A DNA stretch of 64,000 nucleotides from Verrucomicrobiaceae bacterium E54 (GTDB lineage: Bacteria > Verrucomicrobiota > Verrucomicrobiia > Verrucomicrobiales > Akkermansiaceae), in the NCBI GenBank assembly GCA_022548915.1, contig JAKZES010000009.1, positions 1 through 64,000 on the forward strand, read 5' to 3'. How positions within the stretch are numbered: position 1 is the stretch's first letter; every line of letters begins with the position of its first letter. Position numbers and translations under genes: made by a program. The notes below the pieces were generated by a model. The model did not search any database, was not told where the DNA came from, and was given only the letters and a program-made list of their open reading frames with translations. Below, piece by piece: positions 28,193 to 37,413 of this stretch.

Positions 28193-28291
28193 TGTGGTGG
28201 TTTGATTCGGTCCAGCCACCTTGGCCGGTCCGCCCTTGCTCGGGACGGCGGAGAAAAGCGGGTTTCGCCCGATTTGCAAGGACAGAATGAC

Positions 28292-29512
28292 TTAAACAGG
28301 TGTTTCAGGCCCGCCCGGGGATGACTGGATCAGGGCCGTGAGTCGCTTTTCGAGCAGCGCCGTGAGCCGGGTCGGGCCTCCCTTCTTCGGCAAATCCCCG
28401 GCTGCGATCATCGCCGTGACGTCAATCGGCTTTCCGGCCCGCACCAAGCCACGACGGGCGACGGGATAGGCGGGAAATCCGAAAAGATCCTCCTCTAGCT
28501 TCATGATGGTCTCGGCGTGACGGTCGAGCGTGGGCTCCGCGAGGAGGTAATCGCCGATGTAGCTGTGGGCCTGCAGCGCGGTGAACACCCGGTCGAGGTC
28601 GTCGAGCAGCATCTCCCGTTCCGCCTGCGCCGGCGGGTCGTCCTCATCGAGGAGGCGGCGTCGCAGCCGATAGCGCATCGCGCGGACCCGTTCCGGCGGA
28701 TTGCTTGCCTTCGGATCCGAGCCCATCCGCTCCTCGACCTGCCCCAGCAGGCGCTCGCAGAGGCTCGTCAATCGCTCCTGGAGCTCTCCACGACCGGCCT
28801 CGCCGAGGTATTCCACTTCCTTCAGCGCCATGATGCCGGTGCCGAGACGGATGATGCGCTCGCGGACGGGCATCGACGGCTTCGGCGTCCATCCGATCCG
28901 GTCCTCCAGCCGGTCGAGCCGGCCACTGAAGGTCGCCTCGACCGCCGGATCGTGATGAAACCTCATGCCGACCGGCACCAGCCACGCGGTCCGCCCCTCC
29001 GGCAATCTTGCCGCCGCCTTCATCAGGATCGACGCCACCCCCTCGTGCAGCGGGTCGAGACGCTCGTGGTGGTGGTAGATTTCCCCCTCGGGATAGATCA
29101 CCATCGGCACACCGTCGCCGAGAAGGGTGATCGCCGTCTTGATCGCGGCCAGGTCCGGCCCGTCGCGATCCACCGAGAAGATCCCCATCGACTGCAGCGC
29201 CCAGGTCCGGATCGCCTTCTCTTCAAAGATCTCGCGCGCCGCCATGAAATGGAGCCGCATGCCGTGCCTCCGGCCGACCTCCATCATCAGGTGCGGGTCG
29301 GCATGATCGGCGTGATTCGGTGCCAGCAGGACGGCATCCCCCGCCGCCACCTTCGCGGCAAGGCCGCTGAAACCCTGCTCCTCGATTTCCGCAATCCGGT
29401 ACTTCCGCTCGAGGAGGGAGCGCCGGTTCAACCACAGGGCGAAGGGCCGGAACCAGGCTTTCGGCAACGGCGGGCGGAAGGTGTAGGGCAGGTCGTTGCG
29501 AAGGCGGCGCAT
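28292..29512 (-). CDS. PlsC-family 1-acyl-glycerol-3-phosphate acyltransferase-like protein
   Basis: 406 aa. The acyltransferase motifs are present: NHADHAD (NH-x4-D, residues ~65-71), GIFSVDRDGPD (motif II region) and VIYPEGEIYHH (PEGE, motif III). These define the PlsC/GPAT family, which adds a fatty acid to a phospholipid precursor at the inner face of the membrane. After the catalytic domain (~210 residues) comes a helical, charged C-terminal part of about 190 residues that is unusual for PlsC proper, so the substrate is uncertain. It sits between rpsO and the smpB fragment on the same strand. Confidence 0.8.
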   Translation of the reverse strand: MRRLRNDLPYTFRPPLPKAWFRPFALWLNRRSLLERKYRIAEIEEQGFSGLAAKVAAGDAVLLAPNHADHADPHLMMEVGRRHGMRLHFMAAREIFEEKAIRTWALQSMGIFSVDRDGPDLAAIKTAITLLGDGVPMVIYPEGEIYHHHERLDPLHEGVASILMKAAARLPEGRTAWLVPVGMRFHHDPAVEATFSGRLDRLEDRIGWTPKPSMPVRERIIRLGTGIMALKEVEYLGEAGRGELQERLTSLCERLLGQVEERMGSDPKASNPPERVRAMRYRLRRRLLDEDDPPAQAEREMLLDDLDRVFTALQAHSYIGDYLLAEPTLDRHAETIMKLEEDLFGFPAYPVARRGLVRAGKPIDVTAMIAAGDLPKKGGPTRLTALLEKRLTALIQSSPGGPETPV

Positions 29513-29587
29513 GGGGGTTTTTAGCGGTCCGCACTCCGCGTCGGAAGCTCTGAATCCGAAGGCGCGGCCGACATGGAAGACCGTGCC

Positions 29588-29768
29588 CTACTGCCGGTTG
29601 AACCGCGCCACCTCGCGCTGGGCCTCGCGGAGTTCGACCTTCTTCTTCAGGTCGTGGCGTTGGTCGCGGTGGCTCTTGCCCTTGCCAACGCCGATCTCGA
29701 CCTTCACCCGGCGGTTCTTCCAGTACATCCGCTGGCACGGGAGGGTCGATCCCTTGGACTTGAGTTCT
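29588..29768 (-). pseudogene. smpB: Displaced 3' fragment of smpB
   Basis: It encodes KGSTLPCQRMYWKNRRVKVE and the rest of an SmpB tail ending in REVARFNRQ, about 92% identical in DNA to the smpB tail at 36543-36723. Differences are almost all synonymous. The upstream two thirds of the gene, including the start and the OB-fold core, are missing. Synonymous divergence suggests that both copies were selected as functional tails before one was displaced. It marks the left edge of the island. Confidence 0.85.
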
Positions 29769-29791
29769 TTTCGCCCGAAATCCGCCCGTTT

Positions 29792-30036
29792 CGCCCGGCC
29801 CAGAACCCGCGACAACCATTGATATTTCAACGATTTCTCCTGCTACGACGACTGCATGCCTGGCGTTTTGTCTCGCGGTCCGAGATAATCGCTCAGGGTG
29901 TATCCAAAGAGACTGTTTTCCTTTCCGCTCCCAATCCGTTCCCAATCCGCCCCCCTGCGCCCGGCCCAAGACCCGCGAAAACCATTGATATCTCAAAGAT
30001 TTTTCCGCCTACCGTCACTGCATGCCTGGCATATTG
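29792..30036. repeat. Two ~80-bp direct repeats at the island's left end
   Basis: 29792-29871 and 29958-30036 are about 84% identical. Both run from CGCCCGGCCCA through CCGCGA-AACCATTGATAT to CTGCATGCCTGGC. They are separated by 86 bp. There is no convincing ORF in 29769-30164. The repeats may be element ends or binding sites. Confidence 0.75.
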
Positions 30037-30164
30037 TATATTGTGTGTATTGTGTGAAAGAGAGGCCCGGTCTGATCCGGTTCGAACTTCCCATGGTGGC
30101 GTCATCGGAGGCCTCGGTGTCAAGCGCCGGCGGCAGACAGCCCACAAGCGATGGAGCCCGGAAG

Positions 30165-31061
30165 TCACTCCTCGGCCTTCGACCATGCTCCGCTTGCGAT
30201 GTGCCGCTGGCGTTGGATGAGGAAATGATCACCATTGTGCACGCCTTTGGACTCCTCCGTCAGGAGTTCCAGGAACCGTCCATGGTCATCGCCGTTCCAC
30301 TTCTCGCCCTCACGCAGGATCATCTCATGATCCAGCGCGAGTCTGGCATGGAAGGAGAGCTTGTCGGAGAACCGATGCTCCCGGGCAAAATCGGCGAGCA
30401 AGGTGCCGTCCAATTTCGCGAGGAAGTGAACCGAACTGATCGCCACCAGCGGGTTGCGACTGAAAATCCCCTGACGAACCCGCATTCTCAGATCCTCAGG
30501 GTCCTTGATCAGGGTCAGCGACCGTACGTATTCGCCCCACTGCTTCTGACGCCCGAGGATCTCAGGAAAACGGACGCCATACACCCTCATCCTGGGTTGC
30601 TCCAAAAGGAGATAGAAGCAGGAGAATTTCGGGAAGTTGTACGGGTTGAAATTCCGGTTTGAGGGATCGAAATCCTCGCGGGGAATCACCGTGAGCACGA
30701 TCTCGGCACCGACAGGCAACTCATCTTTCATGGCAAAGCCTCTAAACGATACATCCGTGTGAGTAAGTCTTGCCGGATTTCCAGGAAAATAGGGCGGAGG
30801 CGTCAATCGAAACACCCGCCCTTTCAGGTGTCGATCACCAGAATAGACCTCTTCAACAACTCCCTGCCCATTATGCACCATCAGGGATGTTCGTCCGAGT
30901 CTTCGAGCAACCGCTTCTTCCACCGAAAGAGGTTCAACACTCAGCACTTTAATCAGAACTAGGTTCTCATCGAACTTAGGGAAACCACCGTCTTCTTCTG
31001 CAGCACGACCGATGAGGAAGGTCGCCGCCACAAAAAAAACCACGAGATTCTCGATTTTCAT
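30165..31061 (-). CDS. Secreted protein of unknown function, 298 aa, island-borne
   Basis: It starts MKIENLVVFFVAATFLIGRAA, a signal peptide. The mature part is mixed alpha/beta with FRLTPPPYFPGNPARLTHTDV and a Pro-Asn-rich segment (PSNRNFNPYNFPKF), then helical sequence (DPEDLRMRVRQGI; LARLALDHEMILREGEKW-like). I recognise no domain. It begins 14 bp after the stop of the 1775-aa protein and on the same strand, so the two are one transcription unit. It could be an accessory, chaperone or immunity factor for the giant protein. This is context-based inference only. Confidence 0.55.
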   Translation of the reverse strand: MKIENLVVFFVAATFLIGRAAEEDGGFPKFDENLVLIKVLSVEPLSVEEAVARRLGRTSLMVHNGQGVVEEVYSGDRHLKGRVFRLTPPPYFPGNPARLTHTDVSFRGFAMKDELPVGAEIVLTVIPREDFDPSNRNFNPYNFPKFSCFYLLLEQPRMRVYGVRFPEILGRQKQWGEYVRSLTLIKDPEDLRMRVRQGIFSRNPLVAISSVHFLAKLDGTLLADFAREHRFSDKLSFHARLALDHEMILREGEKWNGDDHGRFLELLTEESKGVHNGDHFLIQRQRHIASGAWSKAEE

Positions 31062-31075
31062 AACACTAGCTGCTT

Positions 31076-34000
31076 CTATTCGTCAGTCCAATCTTCATGG
31101 GCTGCATTGCCGCCGGGCAACAAATCCGGATACTCCTTAGCGATAAGGTGCTCTCCAACCGCCTCCTTCACAAGCTCCAATCTTTGACCAACTCGAACAC
31201 CAAACATTGTCAGTGCATATCCACCAAACAACTCTTCCGGAATCCGCCCATCGATAGACGCGTTCGGAGGTTGTAGGTCGCCATCAATAATCCGGCCAAA
31301 ATTTGTGTATCGCCACGACTGAGTTTGATCAGCCAGAATGAAGAACCGAGAGTCAGCTGCCGGCATGCCCGAGTCGGTACAAGTTGCCAGTGCAAGATCG
31401 GATTTGAGTTCCAATCGGAAATTGGTTGGCTTGTTTCCATTTATTTCGAACTGATCAGAGAGCATTATCCCCGGCCTATCTCCGCCATACGGGATCTTTC
31501 CTCGTCTAAAGGCATAGTGAAACGCTATCGTATTTGGGCCAATGCGCTCGTTGATCTCGCTCTGATGGTAAGATTTCCTCAAATGAATCGATGAACCAGG
31601 AGGTGGGTCGCACATCTCATCCTCCAGCCACGGAAGCCTATCTGGAGGGAGGTAGCTATCCACATGCCAATCCATTCCCTCCAACGAGGAGACTCGCTGG
31701 CGATCTGGGTAAATTGCCCTCTTCGAAATCCACTTTGAGCGTTGAACAAACCCAAACCGAACTCTATCCACGCCTCGGTTCGAAATCCCTGCACGGACTG
31801 GACCTTGAAGCTGCTTGACTTCGATCCAAGCTCGCAGTGCTGGCCACGTGTTTGCACTCGTCATCACGGCAGGCTCGTTGCCGGACGGTTGTGATCCAAG
31901 AGTGTCTGTATCCCACATATTACCCAAGACACCTTCACTAGCCAACACGTTTTTTGGTCGAAGCTCGTTTTCGCCATCACCCTGAGTGGCAGGGAGATCA
32001 ATCGAAACGATATCCACTTCCCGACCCCATGACAATCCCTCGATTGGCGAGTAAGCGACACATCCGTTCATGCCCATGCCTAGTGGATCGGAGTCCCAGA
32101 ATACATTACTAACAGAGCTCGGATTTTCAGGCTCTCCAAACACACCGTGGTACACCTTGTCCCATCTCCCGCCGATGTTCTGAACCCCAGAAGCCGAGTA
32201 CTCATAATTCGTGCTCGCTACAACCGATGTTGGGCCTTCAATATCAAAGATGCTTACCTTCACCTCTGCCTCGGCCTCGATAATTCCACCAGTTGCATCC
32301 TGAATTTCAAAAACTATGTTGAGTTTGGATTCACCCACTTGAACGCCTTCCACGTAGATCGTAACGACCTCTGAAAGATTTATGCCGTCTGCGGGAGTCC
32401 CTTCTTCACCGAGGCCCACCACGCGACCAGTTCGGTTGGAGGATCGCCAGAGCCGAATGTTGTCGGGAATATCAAATGCAGCGCTGATTGCAGAGAAGTT
32501 GAGGCCAAATTCCCCATCGATTCTGATTGGCAAGAGATCGGTTTCCGCGACCTCACCATTGGGTCCGGTGATTGGCCGCCAATCGCCGTCCAGGCCAACA
32601 TCATCCTTATCAGGGGTTCCCGAATAGTCATCATCATCGCTGTTCAAAAGGACGGCAATCCCTTTCTGCATGACCACATCCGGTGACACACAATCGTCAA
32701 AATCAAATTGGTTCTTGTCATCGCTCCAACTAACTTTGGGGATCTTCAATCCCACCGGATGAGCCAGGATCGTTCTGGACGCCCCGGAACCGCCTTGGTC
32801 TGAGACCAAGAGAAACGAGCCCTTGCTGTTGCTATCCACAACCGTAAGAGCCTCGGCGCCCTCTCCCCCAAGGCCCGAGCACCACTCTGACGGCGCGATC
32901 AGCTTCCCATTGCACCAAAGCCAGTTGTCCCGCGTCACAGCCGTTCCGTTTGCGGCGAATCGGACGATTCCGTGCTGGGACAACTTCTCAGCCATCCTCA
33001 TTGAGGAGGATGAACTTTGTCCGTCTGTCGAAGTTACAAGTACAGACGAATCCCCACCGTCTTGGGTGGCACAAATGATGGCGGGACCATCGGGAAGAGT
33101 CTCTATTGCCAGGGTTGAGTAATCACCCATCAGGCTGCCCGGAAGGCTGACAACCTCTCCGGAGCTGCTCCATGCGGACGGGCGCCGTGGCGAGACAGGA
33201 TCATGCAGATCGGCGATCGTGTTGAGGACGACCCAGCCGCTCTGACTTACATCGAAAGTCTGACGATCATCGGTCGGTGCAGGATGCCACTGGTCCGGCA
33301 CCTCATACTTCACTGATTGCGGATTGCCCGGGGTGAAGGCGAGGAGTTCGGAGAATGAGTCCCCTCCCATTCCCTGTTGCCAATACACCCATTCGGTATC
33401 GACACAGAACTGGCGACCGCTTTCATCGACACCACGTGGCGCGATTCCGAACGGATCGGAATAGGGAGTCTCCGAGAAGATACCGAGGAAGCCCGGACTC
33501 TGGTTTGCCGGCCAGCCAATGCTAATATTCCATGGAGGAGCTCCGTAGGGTCCCTCACACTGGCCCTCGCCCAATAGATCTCCAGACGAATTGAAGTGTG
33601 CCCATGACGAGTGAGTGAAGGTGTACTGCTCGCCAAGGAAGTCATACTCAATTGGTTCTACTGGTCCGCATTCGATCCACGCTCCCGCCGACCATTTGCC
33701 GTTCTCGAAGAGCACCTCACCAAGATCGTTGACCTCCAGTCCGACGCCCAAAGCGGAGGGATGCTCAATCTCAAGGAGGACGTACGCCGCTGCTGTCGCA
33801 GGCGGCCAGGTGACGTCGGGATCGGCGGGGTCGGAGTCATCATCGTTTGTGACGCCGTCTCCGTCGTGATCTTCGGGTGTGGCGTCCGGCAGTGGTTGCA
33901 CGCCGGCCTGGTACGCCTCCAGATTCGTCAGGGGACCGCCTTGGAACAGACCGGCGGCGTTGTCGGCGAGCGGATCGAGACCAAAGAACGCCGCCCAGCC

Positions 34001-36403
34001 GTCGGGGATGCCGTCGCCTGAGGTGTCGGGATTTGTCGGATCGGTGCCGAGGGCGAACTCTTCGGCGGCGGACAACCCGTCGCCATCCGCGTCGTATGAG
34101 TTGGCCAGTCCGTAACGCAGCCGGAAGAACCCGCTCGGGCTTGGCAGACCGCCAAGCCACTGGTCGATATCGACCACCAGTTCGTGATTGGTGCCGATGA
34201 AGCCGTATGGGAAGACCTGCCAGTTTGCCAAGTCAGTAGAAACCTCGACCGTATACCAGAAGTCACTCCGGCCAAACCACTGAAGTTTGTTCGTGTATCT
34301 GAAGTCGTCGGGATCAAATTTCTCATGCTTGAGCGCCGCCACTCTTCCGACATCGTGCTCGTCCTTGTTCGACATCCCGTCGTTGTCAAAATCGCCGGTC
34401 GGTGCCTTGCTGGTTCCCAGTTCCAGCGACAGCGGCGAGAACCCGTGCCAGTTCTCGTAGCCGTCCTCCATCCCGTCGCCATCGGTGTCGGGATTAAGCG
34501 GATCCGTCAGGTAAGTGTCGATTTCAGCGCCGTTGCTCAGCCCGTCGCCATCGGCATCAAGGAGCGGATCCAGCTCAATCTCGAAGCTCCAAGGAGCCGA
34601 CATCGCCTGCACGCCGTCGTGGTCGGTGACCACGGCCACCGCATTCCCCGCTCCGGCAGGCAGCTCCCCGACCGCCAGCTGCCAGGGCGAACTGGTCGCC
34701 GAGCCGGCAAACTCTCCATTCACATGGAAATCGACCCGCGCGATGTGCGCCACGCCGAAGGGACCGCTGTGCGAAGGAGACGCCGCGAGGACCATCCCAC
34801 CCGGCTCGACCGGTTCCACCACCATGCCTGTAAGGGTAACCGAGGGCGCACCCTCGTCGATGATGTTCTCCGTCTGGGCATCCGGGAGCTTGATGCCCCA
34901 CCAGCTGCTGTACGACCCGTTGCCGAGCTGGCCCTGGTCATTGCGGCCCCACACCCAGATGACGCCATCCGAATCAATCGCGGCGCTCGCACCCTGGATG
35001 CCGACGCCGCCTGCGGCGACCCGCACGATATTCTGAAGGTAGCCCGTGCCTGCCGCGTCCTTCACCCGGGCGGCCGCGCCGCGCAGCGTGTTGGTATTGT
35101 CGCCCAGTTGTCCGTAAATATTCGACCCCCACGCCCAGACCTCGCCGTTGGCATCCAGGGCGAGCGCATGCACCCCGCCACAGGCCACCTGCACGATGTT
35201 CTCAAGCGGGAGTCCATCATCCGCCCGGATGACCTTGGCGGGATCGGTCACCGTGCCAGAAGAGGTCGATCCTTGCCCCAATCGACCGTTCGTCTGCCGT
35301 CCGCAGGTCCACACGGTGCCCTGCAGGTCCGGATCGGTCGGGTGCCACCGGACCACCGCCGAGTAGTATTCGCCAGCCTCGATGGACCAGGCATCGGTCA
35401 GCGGCGTGGTCGCATCCAGCATCATCGGGACCGCGCGCGACCGCGACACCAGATCACCCTGCCCGAGCTGTCCCTGGTTGTTGTAGCCCCAAGTCCAGAC
35501 CTCGCCGGTCCCACCAGACTCCTCAAGCTGATTCGGACTCCGGGCGATCGCATGGTAGTCCCCGCCCGCGACTTCACGAATCCCCCCGAGTGCCGGATAG
35601 CCCGGCGACTCGGAAAGTTCGACCCGCATCGCGTAGGTCTGCGAGCCGGTGGTGACACCTCTCCCGGTTTGTCCGTATTGGTTCCATCCCCACGACCACA
35701 GATCACCATTGGAACCGACGGCGTACGAGCCTTGAATGCCACCGGCCACGTCCACCACATCCCGCAAGGGCGCACCGGGACCCGTGAGCACCTGGTCTGG
35801 AACGTAGGCATGCTGGGTGGCTCCGTTGCCCACTGCGCCATAACTGTTCTGGCCCGCGACCCAGACGTCGCCCGCGTCGTCGATAAGCAGGGAATGGGTG
35901 AAACCGGCGGCAAGTTCGCGTCCATTGTCGAAGTTCGACGCTCCATCCGGTGCCAGGACGCGAAGCGGCAAGACTTTCCGCACGAGCGAGCCGTAGCCGT
36001 TCCCCAACCGCCCGTGTTGCTGATACCCCCAAGACCAGGCCCGTCCCCCCACACTGAGGGCGAGACCATGCTTGTCGCCGAGTGCCACCGATCCGGTGAT
36101 CCGGTAATCGCCCGTGGTGACATCGCTGGCCTCGGACCCAGACCATGCGCGAGCCTTCACCATGGCGGTCCGGGCGACCGTAAGCGTCTCCCCCGCCCCA
36201 ACCAAGGGGTCGAAAGTGTCTGGATCCCGTCCGTCGAGCGTGTAGCGAATCACCACCCCTGACTCCGGCGAATCGACCAGCACCTCAAGGCCTGTCGGCG
36301 AATCCGCCACCAGCGGCGTGAGAATCGGGGCCTCCACGGCCCAGAGCATGCTCCCAAAAGCTCCCAAGCTCCACGAAATCAACCCCGCTGCAACCCGCTG
36401 CAA
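31076..36403 (-). CDS. Giant RCC1/calcium-repeat secreted protein, 1775 aa, island-borne
   Basis: The open frame begins with TTG at 36403 inside a 10-bp repeat, then a hydrophobic signal-like segment. Residues ~28-95 resemble the chitobiase C-terminal fold (VVIRYTLDGRDPDTFDP). Residues ~105-450 hold about six RCC1 beta-propeller repeats (W-x-WG-x-N-x-x-GQLG). Thrombospondin type 3-like calcium repeats follow at ~620-660 and ~760-860 (DADGDGLSNGAEI). The last ~900 residues are unfamiliar, and their DNA (31076-33700) is visibly AT-richer than the 5' half. An upstream ATG at 36431 is out of frame (see findings), so the true start is uncertain. Confidence 0.7.
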   Translation of the reverse strand: MQRVAAGLISWSLGAFGSMLWAVEAPILTPLVADSPTGLEVLVDSPESGVVIRYTLDGRDPDTFDPLVGAGETLTVARTAMVKARAWSGSEASDVTTGDYRITGSVALGDKHGLALSVGGRAWSWGYQQHGRLGNGYGSLVRKVLPLRVLAPDGASNFDNGRELAAGFTHSLLIDDAGDVWVAGQNSYGAVGNGATQHAYVPDQVLTGPGAPLRDVVDVAGGIQGSYAVGSNGDLWSWGWNQYGQTGRGVTTGSQTYAMRVELSESPGYPALGGIREVAGGDYHAIARSPNQLEESGGTGEVWTWGYNNQGQLGQGDLVSRSRAVPMMLDATTPLTDAWSIEAGEYYSAVVRWHPTDPDLQGTVWTCGRQTNGRLGQGSTSSGTVTDPAKVIRADDGLPLENIVQVACGGVHALALDANGEVWAWGSNIYGQLGDNTNTLRGAAARVKDAAGTGYLQNIVRVAAGGVGIQGASAAIDSDGVIWVWGRNDQGQLGNGSYSSWWGIKLPDAQTENIIDEGAPSVTLTGMVVEPVEPGGMVLAASPSHSGPFGVAHIARVDFHVNGEFAGSATSSPWQLAVGELPAGAGNAVAVVTDHDGVQAMSAPWSFEIELDPLLDADGDGLSNGAEIDTYLTDPLNPDTDGDGMEDGYENWHGFSPLSLELGTSKAPTGDFDNDGMSNKDEHDVGRVAALKHEKFDPDDFRYTNKLQWFGRSDFWYTVEVSTDLANWQVFPYGFIGTNHELVVDIDQWLGGLPSPSGFFRLRYGLANSYDADGDGLSAAEEFALGTDPTNPDTSGDGIPDGWAAFFGLDPLADNAAGLFQGGPLTNLEAYQAGVQPLPDATPEDHDGDGVTNDDDSDPADPDVTWPPATAAAYVLLEIEHPSALGVGLEVNDLGEVLFENGKWSAGAWIECGPVEPIEYDFLGEQYTFTHSSWAHFNSSGDLLGEGQCEGPYGAPPWNISIGWPANQSPGFLGIFSETPYSDPFGIAPRGVDESGRQFCVDTEWVYWQQGMGGDSFSELLAFTPGNPQSVKYEVPDQWHPAPTDDRQTFDVSQSGWVVLNTIADLHDPVSPRRPSAWSSSGEVVSLPGSLMGDYSTLAIETLPDGPAIICATQDGGDSSVLVTSTDGQSSSSSMRMAEKLSQHGIVRFAANGTAVTRDNWLWCNGKLIAPSEWCSGLGGEGAEALTVVDSNSKGSFLLVSDQGGSGASRTILAHPVGLKIPKVSWSDDKNQFDFDDCVSPDVVMQKGIAVLLNSDDDDYSGTPDKDDVGLDGDWRPITGPNGEVAETDLLPIRIDGEFGLNFSAISAAFDIPDNIRLWRSSNRTGRVVGLGEEGTPADGINLSEVVTIYVEGVQVGESKLNIVFEIQDATGGIIEAEAEVKVSIFDIEGPTSVVASTNYEYSASGVQNIGGRWDKVYHGVFGEPENPSSVSNVFWDSDPLGMGMNGCVAYSPIEGLSWGREVDIVSIDLPATQGDGENELRPKNVLASEGVLGNMWDTDTLGSQPSGNEPAVMTSANTWPALRAWIEVKQLQGPVRAGISNRGVDRVRFGFVQRSKWISKRAIYPDRQRVSSLEGMDWHVDSYLPPDRLPWLEDEMCDPPPGSSIHLRKSYHQSEINERIGPNTIAFHYAFRRGKIPYGGDRPGIMLSDQFEINGNKPTNFRLELKSDLALATCTDSGMPAADSRFFILADQTQSWRYTNFGRIIDGDLQPPNASIDGRIPEELFGGYALTMFGVRVGQRLELVKEAVGEHLIAKEYPDLLPGGNAAHEDWTDE

Positions 36404-36420
36404 CCCGCTGCAACCCGCTG
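36384..36420. repeat. 10-bp tandem repeat at the start of the giant RCC1 gene
   Basis: Three exact CAACCCGCTG units (36391-36420) and a partial fourth. On the coding strand the unit reads CAGCGGGTTG. The unit length is not a multiple of three, and the array lies between an upstream ATG (36431) and the body of the reading frame. Confidence 0.9.
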
Positions 36421-36542
36421 AAACGCTTCATGGCGGTGAAAGCAAAGCTTCGCGTGACTCGCGGCTCAAGGCCAAGCAAGGGAGGCGAAGTTTTCCACAA
36501 TCGGTGCCCGCCCCTCCGACCATCTGAGTGACGCGAGCCTTT

Positions 36543-37001
36543 CTACTGCCGGTTGAAACGCGCCACCTCGCGCTGGGCCTCGCGGAGTTCGACCTTCTTC
36601 TTGAGGTCGTGCCGCTGATCGCGGTGGCTCTTGCCCTTGCCGACCCCAATCTCGACCTTCACCCGGCGGTTCTTCCAGTACATCCGGAGGCACGGGAGGG
36701 TCGAGCCCTTGGCCTCCAGTTCGTGCTCGAGCTTGTTGATTTCGGACTTGTGCAGCAGCAGGCGACGCGAGCGCCGGGCTTCATGCTGGAAAAAGGCCCC
36801 GGCCGTTTCCCACGGCTGGATGTGGCAGCCGTAGAGGAAGATCTGGCCGTTCTCGATCCGCGCGAAGGCGTCGGAGATGTTGATCTTACCGGCGCGCACC
36901 GACTTGACCTCGGTGCCCTTCAGCTCGATGCCCGCCTCAAAGGTCTCGCCGATGTGATAGTCCCGGCGTGCCTTGCGGTTGTTGGCGATCTCGTTGCTCA
37001 T
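36543..37001 (-). CDS. smpB: SsrA-binding protein SmpB
   Basis: 152 aa, the normal length. NRKARRDYHIGETFEAGIEL and GTEVKSVRAGK form the OB-fold core that binds tmRNA, HEARRSRRLLLHK follows, and the basic tail (GKSHRDQRHDLKKK) enters the decoding centre. It works with tmRNA to rescue stalled ribosomes; I find no ssrA gene in this window. The last ~55 codons are duplicated at 29588. It is followed downstream by the probable island and preceded by rpoZ on the same strand. Confidence 0.96.
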   Translation of the reverse strand: MSNEIANNRKARRDYHIGETFEAGIELKGTEVKSVRAGKINISDAFARIENGQIFLYGCHIQPWETAGAFFQHEARRSRRLLLHKSEINKLEHELEAKGSTLPCLRMYWKNRRVKVEIGVGKGKSHRDQRHDLKKKVELREAQREVARFNRQ

Positions 37002-37044
37002 CGCCGGCGATGCCCCGACGGGCGCTGGACGCGAAACGCGTCGA

Positions 37045-37317
37045 TCACATGTTCGCCGCCTCGCCGGACAGCTTGATCTTGCCCTCGATGATCTCCTGAA
37101 GCGCGATATCGGCCGCACCCATGCTGGGCACCGTCGGGATCAGGGGGGACCGGCCGCTGTTCAACTGGCGGACCCGCTTGGAAACCATGTTGATGAGAAC
37201 CAGGGGATCGGTGATGATTTCGGAAGCCTTTTCGACAAGATCGCTTTTCATGGGTGTGCCTGCAAACCGGGTAGAAGTCGTCGGCTGCTCGAAAGGAATG
37301 ATGTTTTCGCGAGACAT
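37045..37317 (-). CDS. rpoZ: RNA polymerase omega subunit
   Basis: The conserved part, from residue ~23, reads MKSDLVEKASEIITDPLVLINMVSKRVRQLNSG, the helix that holds the omega fold (R-V-x-Q-L), followed by PLIPTVPSMGAADIALQEIIEGKI. The start at 37317 has GGAAGG six bases upstream and gives 90 aa. A Met at 37251 would give the core-only 68-aa form, with CAGG upstream, and cannot be excluded. Omega assists assembly of RNA polymerase. smpB lies downstream on the same strand, 43 bp away. Confidence 0.85.
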   Translation of the reverse strand: MSRENIIPFEQPTTSTRFAGTPMKSDLVEKASEIITDPLVLINMVSKRVRQLNSGRSPLIPTVPSMGAADIALQEIIEGKIKLSGEAANM

Positions 37318-37413
37318 GCCGGACCTTCCGGCCCTCCACGACCGGGAGGCGCGACAGAACACGAAAACATCTGTTTGACAAGCCGAAACTGGCGACTTCG
37401 AAAGAAAAAATGG

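Larger units (their letters stand above)
29588..36543. mobile_element. Genomic island integrated in the 3' end of smpB
   Basis: The intact smpB ends at 36543. A second copy of its last ~55 codons, in the same orientation, lies at 29588-29768. The two copies match right up to the TAG stop and diverge immediately beyond it. This is the structure left when an element enters the 3' end of a gene and restores it. The island holds a 1775-aa secreted protein, one downstream gene and short repeats. I see no integrase, so it would be a non-autonomous or decayed element. Confidence 0.65.

Noticed and set aside
30078-30100. GGTTCGAA sequence resembling a tRNA or tmRNA T-loop
   Set aside because: The flanking bases do not form a T stem and no acceptor end matches. 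No tmRNA is supported near smpB.
34184-36262. A 692-codon plus-strand frame
   Set aside because: It is the antisense shadow of the high-GC, repeat-rich RCC1 region.
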